Assembly: GCA_026770585.1 (NCBI GenBank)
Contig: MU646311.1
Location: 969,999-980,960, forward strand
From: Baffinella frigidus
Lineage: Eukaryota > Cryptophyceae > Cryptomonadales > Baffinellaceae
Reading direction: 5' to 3'
Length of the DNA stretch: 10,962 nucleotides
Shown: positions 8,701 through 10,962 of the stretch, piece by piece
Layout: the number at the start of each line of letters is the position of its first letter
Numbering within the stretch: position 1 is the stretch's first letter
Made by a program: the position numbers and the translations under genes
Notes under the pieces: model-generated
Told to the model about the DNA's origin: nothing
The model's database searches: none
What the model saw: only the letters and a program-made list of their open reading frames with translations

Positions 8701-9236
8701 CGAGATTGACGAGGTGATGGAGGTATTCGGGGGGGGGGTGCGCACTTTCTTTGCGTTGGAAGTGGCCTGATTACTGATCACTGAATTTATTAAAGAGGAT
8801 TTCGCCGTTATTTCTCAACCCGTGAGGAGAAGTTGCCACGCCAGAGTCTCGGAAGGGGTGGTCAAAAGTCCGTTCCCTCTCAGGGCAGTAGTTTTCAAAA
8901 GTAAAAAAACCGTGTCCTGACACGGTTAAAAAAAATCAACCCCCTCCTCTACTCTGGCGTGGTGGGTCGGCAGGTGTGCACGCTGCGGGGGCACTCTGGC
9001 TGGGTGACCTCGGTGATTCCTAAACCCTAAACCCTTAACCCTAAACCCTAAACCCTAAACCCTAAACCCTAAACCCTAAACCCTGAACCCTGAATCCTGA
9101 ACCCTAATCCCTAATCCCTAAACCCTAAACCCTAAACCCTAAACCCTGAACCCTAAACCCTCATCCCTCATCCCTAATCCCTAAACCCTGAACCCTAAAC
9201 ACTAAACCCTAAACCCTAAACCCTCGACATTAAACC

Positions 9237-9284
<48 letters not shown>

Positions 9285-10678
9285 CCCAACTCTCAACCCT
9301 CACTCTCAACCCTCAACCCTCAACTCTCCACCCTCAACCATCAACCCTCAAGCCTCAACCCGTGACCCTAAACCCTAAACCCGTGACCCTAAACCCCAAA
9401 CCCTAAACCCTAAACCCTAAACCCTAAACTCTGAACCCAAACCCCCAAACCCCAAACCCCAAACCCCAAACCCCAAAACCCAAACCCCAAACCCTCAACC
9501 CTCAACCCTAAACAGGTCGAGTTCAGCGACGACGGCGCACAGGTCATCAGCGGGAGCGAGGACCAAACGGTGCGTCTTTCCCTCTATCCCTCAAGTGGCG
9601 AGGCGGTCAAATTTGACCCGCAAGAGGTCCCTAGGCAGGTCCTAGGATCCTACCGTCGGGCGTGTGAGCCTACTCGCCACTTACGGGTTGAGCACTGTCA
9701 AGGTTGCATTTGTGTGGGGTGGTGAACCACGGTCTTGGGCATGACGTGAGTGCTGACGTGGCTTGAGTACAAGGGTGCCTCACTCTTAACAAAACGCCCA
9801 CACCCCAGGACCACCATGAGGCCCTAGGCATCTATAGGCCTCCTGTATGGTCCTAGGGGGTGGCGGTTTCTTATGAGCGAGGGGTAGGGGTACCTCGCTC
9901 ATAAGAAACCAATCCCTCCTAGGACCCTACAGTAGGCCTATGCCTAGGGTCCTACGGTGGTCCTAGGGAGGGGGGGCAGTTTCTTATGAGCGAGGTACCC
10001 CTGCACCACTCGAGAATGCTGGAGGAACCTAATCACATGTGGGGGTGTAAACATTTGTACCAGGATGGGGTATTCTAACCTCGTGACTGTGCTAATTTTG
10101 CATAGTTACGTGACCAATCAACGAAAGTTACTACACAAATGCCCACTTTTAAAGTGCATCGGTTTTAAATAGGCCCCTCTGGCATTCTCGTGTGGCAGGT
10201 GCGCTTCTGGGACGTCGCGTCACGCACGGAGGTGCGCCGTGTCGCTGGCTCGGAGTTCAATTTCGCACGGGGTCCAAAGCCATACGAACAAACCACCAAC
10301 CAACACTTCCTCGCAGCCAGCGTCGACACGCTGCACATCACTGAGCTGCGCGAGGGGGTCGTCGAGGACGGTGCCACGCCCGTGGCGCTTTTCAGGTGCT
10401 TTGGTGCTTTGTAGTAAACTCACCTTGTATCCCTACGGAACGGCGTGTCGTTGGGCTATGTTGGGAGAAATTAAAACCTAAAGGACCTAAAGGACACATC
10501 GAAGGCCACGCCCACCTCACTCTTGAGGAGATGGGGAAGATCTACTGATGAGCTCCTCGACCCCACCCACAGGGCGCCGCAGCACATCACCTCCGTGCGG
10601 AGCCACGGCGCAACGATCTGCGTGGGATGCGACGGCGGCGCTGTGTTGTTTTTGCACGCGCCGTTGCTCGCCGTCTGA
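4979..10678 (+). CDS. F-box-like / multi-WD40 protein (14 exons)
   Basis: This is the spliced gene model: exons 4979-5710, 5785-5910, 6150-6275, 6619-6744, 6931-7056, 7166-7291, 7406-7531, 7645-7770, 7934-8059, 8341-8466, 8974-9012, 9516-9569, 10199-10395 and 10573-10678. The product is about 753 residues. Residues about 84-122 resemble an F-box ([20 protein letters not shown] then KPW). Residues 203-664 are eleven 42-residue WD40 blades with GH near blade position 7, the SGS-x-D turn and IWD at 34-36. Residues 665-753 hold about two divergent blades, giving roughly 13, close to two seven-bladed propellers. By family, such proteins are substrate adaptors or scaffolds; that role is inferred. 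Every intron is GT-AG, with GTG-type donors and CAG acceptors. The start could lie upstream (acceptor at 4930). Confidence 0.85.
5711..5784 (+). other. Intron 1 (74 nt), archetype of blade introns
   Basis: This is the shortest intron. It carries the signature shared by introns 3-10: GGTTTCGCGCATGCTTTGCG, then GGAAGTGGTCTGAGGAGAGG, then GTTGGTTGGCAG, in slightly diverged form. These 3' ends are G/T-rich and lack a normal polypyrimidine tract. The donor is GTGAGC. Confidence 0.8.
5785..5910 (+). CDS. Exon 2: WD40 blade 2
   Basis: The exon is 126 nt, phase 0 at both ends, and encodes 42 residues ([16 protein letters not shown] to DAATGAE). It begins CTC where all other blade exons begin GTG, a change right at the splice junction. 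GH and IWD are intact. The donor is GTGAGC. Confidence 0.9.
5911..6149 (+). other. Intron 2 (239 nt), unlike its siblings
   Basis: The donor is GTGAGC but the 3' end is pyrimidine-rich (ATCTCTCTTTTGCAG), not the G/T-rich tail of the other blade introns. An internal TTTTGCAG followed by GTGCGTAGGAAGTGG (6008) looks like a decayed fragment of the common intron tail or of a blade start. Confidence 0.7.
6150..6275 (+). CDS. Exon 3: WD40 blade 3
   Basis: The exon is 126 nt and phase 0. The blade starts [16 protein letters not shown] and ends [12 protein letters not shown], the SGSTD turn and WD are present. The last residue is Val rather than Glu (GCCGTG before donor GTGAGT). Confidence 0.9.
6276..6618 (+). 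other. Intron 3 (343 nt)
   Basis: It starts GTGAGT and ends in the common blade-intron tail (TTTCGCGGGTGTTTTGCG, then GTTGGAAGTGGTTCGAGG). The middle (about 6333-6540) is extra sequence. It contains GTTACGTGACCAAT, also present at 10105 in intron 12, and a juxtaposed TTCAG/GTAAGT at 6384. The extra part is probably an insertion. Confidence 0.75.
6619..6744 (+). CDS. Exon 4: WD40 blade 4
   Basis: The exon is 126 nt and phase 0, with acceptor GGTGGCAG. The blade starts [16 protein letters not shown] and ends [10 protein letters not shown]. It has GH, SGSGD and WD. The donor is GTGAGA. Confidence 0.9.
6745..6930 (+). other. Intron 4 (186 nt)
   Basis: The donor is GTGAGA. The common tail begins about 6870 (GGGGGATTCGAGCATGCTTT) and ends TTCATTGGCAG. 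The block ACCTAAAGGACCTAAAG at about 6815-6831, with the CTATGNTGGGAG sequence before it, recurs in intron 13 (about 10456-10493). Confidence 0.8.
6931..7056 (+). CDS. Exon 5: WD40 blade 5
   Basis: The exon is 126 nt and phase 0. The blade starts [16 protein letters not shown] and ends [10 protein letters not shown]. The usual GH is SH here, and Lys before IWD is Ile. The turn SGSVD and the WD pair are kept. The donor is GTGAGC. Confidence 0.9.
7057..7165 (+). other. Intron 5 (109 nt)
   Basis: This is a plain blade intron: donor GTGAGC, the common CGCGCGTGTTTTGCGATGG block, then GGAGAGGGTTGGTTGGCAG. Its last 19 bases are identical to those of intron 7, a sign of recent duplication or gene conversion. 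Confidence 0.85.
7166..7291 (+). CDS. Exon 6: WD40 blade 6
   Basis: The exon is 126 nt and phase 0. The blade starts [16 protein letters not shown] and ends [10 protein letters not shown]. The donor at the expected place reads GTGCGC instead of GTGAGC. A stronger GTGAGT lies in frame 33 nt downstream (7325). Using it would add 11 residues ([11 protein letters not shown]) between blades 6 and 7. I keep the 126-nt form because it preserves blade length. Confidence 0.8.
7292..7405 (+). other. Intron 6 (114 nt)
   Basis: This is a blade intron with a weakened donor (GTGCGC) and the common tail ending GAGAGGGTTGGTTGGCAG. Its 5' part, GCAAGCTTTGCGGG, matches the starts of introns 8 and 10 (GTGAGCAAGCTT), so the donor change A to C is derived. 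Confidence 0.8.
7406..7531 (+). CDS. Exon 7: WD40 blade 7
   Basis: The exon is 126 nt and phase 0. The blade starts [16 protein letters not shown] and ends [12 protein letters not shown] is replaced by GP, which weakens the classic Asp-His-Ser/Thr-Trp hydrogen-bond network of WD40 blades. SGSED and WD remain. The donor is GTGAGA. Confidence 0.9.
7532..7644 (+). other. Intron 7 (113 nt)
   Basis: The donor is GTGAGA. The common blade-intron tail ends GGAGAGGGTTGGTTGGCAG. It shows no insertion, and its length is close to introns 5 and 6. Confidence 0.85.
7645..7770 (+). CDS. Exon 8: WD40 blade 8
   Basis: The exon is 126 nt and phase 0. The blade starts [16 protein letters not shown] and ends [10 protein letters not shown]. 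It has GH, SGSHD and WD. The donor is GTGAGC. Blades 5 to 9 sit in a compact run with short introns. Confidence 0.9.
7771..7933 (+). other. Intron 8 (163 nt)
   Basis: The donor is GTGAGCAAGCTT and the tail is GGAGAGGGTCGGTTGGCAG. It is about 50 nt longer than introns 5-7. The extra middle part (about 7840-7895) has no obvious inverted structure. Confidence 0.8.
7934..8059 (+). CDS. Exon 9: WD40 blade 9
   Basis: The exon is 126 nt and phase 0. The blade starts [16 protein letters not shown] and ends [10 protein letters not shown]. It has GH, SGSGD and WD. The end VTSKEV resembles the blade-11 end VASRTE more than the AATGAE of the other blades. The donor is GTGAGC. Confidence 0.9.
8060..8340 (+). 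other. Intron 9 (281 nt) carrying a foldback insert
   Basis: Normal blade-intron sequence flanks a CCTACGGTAGG foldback element at 8088-8240. Without the insert the intron would be about 128 nt, near its siblings. The acceptor is GGCTGGCAG. Confidence 0.85.
8088..8240. mobile_element. CCTACGGTAGG foldback family, copy 2
   Basis: The left end AAACGACCCGAAATTAGGGT pairs with the right end over about 33 bases. It is nearly identical in its ends to the copy at 3550-3698, with the same internal CCTACGGTAGG and CCTAGGAG motifs. It sits wholly inside intron 9, so it is removed by splicing. No convincing target-site duplication is visible. Confidence 0.85.
8341..8466 (+). CDS. Exon 10: WD40 blade 10
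   Basis: The exon is 126 nt and phase 0. The blade starts [16 protein letters not shown] and ends [12 protein letters not shown] is changed to WN, SGS to SGA, the hairpin Asp-Gly to Asn-Gly, and the final Glu to Gln, so this blade is drifting. The donor is GTGAGC. Confidence 0.9.
8485..8687. mobile_element. Foldback element in intron 10 (first)
   Basis: The ends ACCAGCAACCCGTTGC and GCTACGGGTTGCTGGT are inverted repeats with one mismatch. The interior has CCTAGGG and CCTACCGTAGGG motifs, as in the CCTACGGTAGG family, but the terminal sequence differs, so it is a separate subfamily. It is non-coding. Confidence 0.7.
8772..8962. mobile_element. Insert in intron 10 (second), with hairpin
   Basis: This stretch splits the conserved tail of the blade intron. 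Inverted arms CCACGCCAGAGT (about 8836) and ACTCTGGCGTGG (ending 8962) flank it in part. In the middle, AACCGTGTC and GACACGGTT (8909-8927) form a 9-bp hairpin between runs of A. The left boundary is inferred from where homology to the other introns stops. Confidence 0.6.
8974..9012 (+). CDS. Exon 11: WD40 blade 11, part 1
   Basis: The exon is 39 nt and encodes [13 protein letters not shown], which aligns with blade positions 1-13 of every other unit. It then stops at a GTGATT donor. The next blade residue, V14, is supplied by the exon at 9516. Confidence 0.8.
9013..9515 (+). other. Intron 11 made of telomere repeats
   Basis: This 503-nt intron has donor GTGATT and acceptor CCCTAAACAG. Almost all of it is CCCTAAA and its variants. 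Removing it rejoins blade 11 exactly between positions 13 and 14 with no frame change, which is the main evidence that it is an intron and not a chromosome end. Confidence 0.75.
9019..9512. repeat. Interstitial telomeric repeat array
   Basis: Perfect CCCTAAA units open the array. Blocks of variants follow: CCCTGAA/CCCTAAT (about 9080-9190), CCCTCAA (about 9236-9360), CCCTAAA again, then CCCCAAA (about 9435-9490). Variants cluster in homogeneous runs, as expected when old telomere sequence is copied by local tandem duplication. On the + strand it is C-rich, the orientation of a left chromosome end. Confidence 0.95.
9516..9569 (+). CDS. Exon 12: WD40 blade 11, part 2
   Basis: The exon is 54 nt and phase 0. 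It encodes [18 protein letters not shown], blade positions 14-31, with the DDG turn and SGSED. It is bounded by the telomere-repeat intron and by intron 12 (donor GTGCGT). Confidence 0.8.
9593..9682. mobile_element. Foldback element, 90 nt
   Basis: The ends AAGTGGCGAG and CTCGCCACTT are exact inverted repeats. The inside carries CCTAGG and a CCTACCGTCGG variant of the palindrome common in this window. It is non-coding. Confidence 0.65.
9886..10002. mobile_element. Foldback element, 117 nt
   Basis: AGGGGTACCTCGCTCATAAG and the inverse at the right end (TTATGAGCGAGGTACCCCT) are exact inverted repeats, and the CCTAGGACC / GGTCCTAGG cores pair inside. A third, inverted copy of the arm (GGTTTCTTATGAGCGAGG at about 9865) sits just to the left, making a nested arrangement. 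Confidence 0.75.
10199..10395 (+). CDS. Exon 13: end of blade 11 plus divergent blade
   Basis: The exon begins [11 protein letters not shown] (blade positions 32-42), which completes blade 11 at exactly 126 nt over three exons. Where other blades have a donor after the last Glu (GAG then GTGAGC), this exon reads on through GTGCGC as coding. It then gives a divergent propeller stretch ([14 protein letters not shown]). It ends in TTCAG before GTGCTT (phase 2). If this intron is not spliced, a TAG stop follows at 10412. Confidence 0.75.
10396..10572 (+). other. Intron 13 (177 nt)
   Basis: The donor is GTGCTT and the acceptor CCCACCCACAG; it is phase 2, the only non-phase-0 intron resolved. Splicing changes the frame so that a WD-like ending ([18 protein letters not shown]) follows. 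The unspliced frame stops at 10412-10414. A block shared with intron 4 lies at about 10456-10493. Confidence 0.65.
10573..10678 (+). CDS. Exon 14: last divergent blade and stop
   Basis: It encodes [20 protein letters not shown] followed by [14 protein letters not shown] and TGA. The pattern (hydrophobic-T-S-V, then G-x-x-I-x-V-G-x-x-D-G-x-V-x-x-F) is that of a WD40 blade without GH or WD, typical of a closing blade. The stop is at 10676-10678. Confidence 0.7.
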
Positions 10679-10787
10679 AACAAAACAGTGCAGTTTGAGA
10701 ATTCCTTTGGTACATTCAATCACACAATGCGTGGCTGCGAAGCGGAGGTGCAAGAGGCTTGCAGAGTGCATGCACATTTTCATAGGC
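10679..10787 (+). other. Probable 3' untranslated region
   Basis: About 109 nt of sequence without coding signal lies between the stop and the next foldback element. I see no clear polyadenylation signal. Confidence 0.4.
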
Positions 10788-10937
10788 TAACGGCCTGAAA
10801 ATGGGGTAGTTAGGCATACGGCATTGCCTAGGACCTCCTACCGTAGGCCGAGGGATCCTAGGACCAAAAAGTCTCGGCCTACGGTAGGAGGTCCTAGGCA
10901 ATGCCGTAGGCCTATCTACCCCATTTCCAGGCCGTTA
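10788..10937. mobile_element. CCTACGGTAGG foldback family, copy 3
   Basis: This is the best-preserved foldback in the window. About 65 bases of each arm pair with very few mismatches, from TAACGGCCTG at the ends through CATTGCCTAGGACCTCCTAC to GGCCGAG near the centre. The ends differ in detail from copies 1 and 2 (AACGGCCTG versus AACGRCCCG), so it is a subfamily. If the arms include GGC/CCC just outside, TA dinucleotides flank it (10783-10784 and 10941-10942). Confidence 0.85.
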
Positions 10938-10962
10938 CCCTATTAATTTGATAAAGATGTTA

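Larger units (their letters stand above)
8467..8973 (+). other. Intron 10 (507 nt) with two foldback inserts
   Basis: It starts GTGAGCAAGCTTGG like intron 8. At about 8485 a foldback element interrupts it. The common intron core resumes around 8715-8771 (GCGTTGGAAGTGGCCTGA). It is then broken again by a second insert, and only GGTGGGTCGGCAG of the tail follows. Confidence 0.8.
9570..10198 (+). other. Intron 12 (629 nt) packed with foldbacks
   Basis: This is the longest intron, with donor GTGCGT and acceptor GTGTGGCAG. It contains two clear foldback elements (9593-9682, 9886-10002), a weaker CCTAGG-rich palindromic stretch (about 9803-9867), and fragments shared with intron 3 (GTTACGTGACCAAT) and with the element at 227-355. 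Its first bases (GTGCGTCTT) resemble the first bases of the next exon (GTGCGCTTC), as if a target site had been duplicated. Confidence 0.8.

Noticed and set aside
8905-8935. Rho-independent terminator (hairpin with flanking A runs)
   Set aside because: It lies inside a spliced eukaryotic intron and is better read as part of an inserted foldback element.
9019-9512. A true chromosome end at the telomere repeats
   Set aside because: Unique gene sequence continues on both sides in one frame, and the repeats are degenerate, so the array is interstitial unless the assembly is wrong.

Overview
The window looks like nuclear DNA from a eukaryote, most likely a protist or microbial alga. Coding sequence is split by many short GT-AG introns. 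There is an interstitial array of the CCCTAAA/TTTAGGG telomere repeat (plant, green-alga, stramenopile and chromerid type), and the non-coding DNA is full of short foldback (MITE-like) elements. I see no bacterial operon, RBS or bacterial gene. The sequence alone does not fix the species.

Layout. Bases 1-4090 contain no gene I can support. They hold a CT-rich tract, a 20-bp tandem repeat, an about 20-bp GT/TA-rich minisatellite between two copies of a 73-bp repeat, a 257-bp dispersed repeat in two direct copies plus a partial inverted copy, and several foldback elements. Two of these foldbacks have arms that end in CCTACGGTAGG/CCTAGG motifs or sit between TA dinucleotides. From about 4090 to 4930 there may be a 5' exon and leader of the gene that follows, interrupted by two strong hairpins.

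The one convincing gene runs on the + strand from about 4979 to 10678. I resolve 14 coding exons and 13 introns, giving about 753 residues: an N-terminal region with an F-box-like segment, then eleven WD40 blades of exactly 42 residues and a C-terminal part with about two divergent blades. Blades 2-10 are each one 126-nt phase-0 exon. Their introns are visibly related to one another, so the array grew by tandem duplication of an exon-plus-intron unit. Blade 11 is split into 39 + 54 + 33 nt (again 126 nt) by two extra introns. The first is made almost entirely of telomere repeats. The second is packed with foldback elements. The likely product is a substrate adaptor or scaffold (F-box/WD40 type), which is inference from domain layout only.

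After the stop codon there is about 100 nt of 3' sequence, then another CCTACGGTAGG foldback element running to the window end. The main points of interest are the telomere-repeat intron, the insertion-made introns, and a donor-site change with an in-frame alternative.
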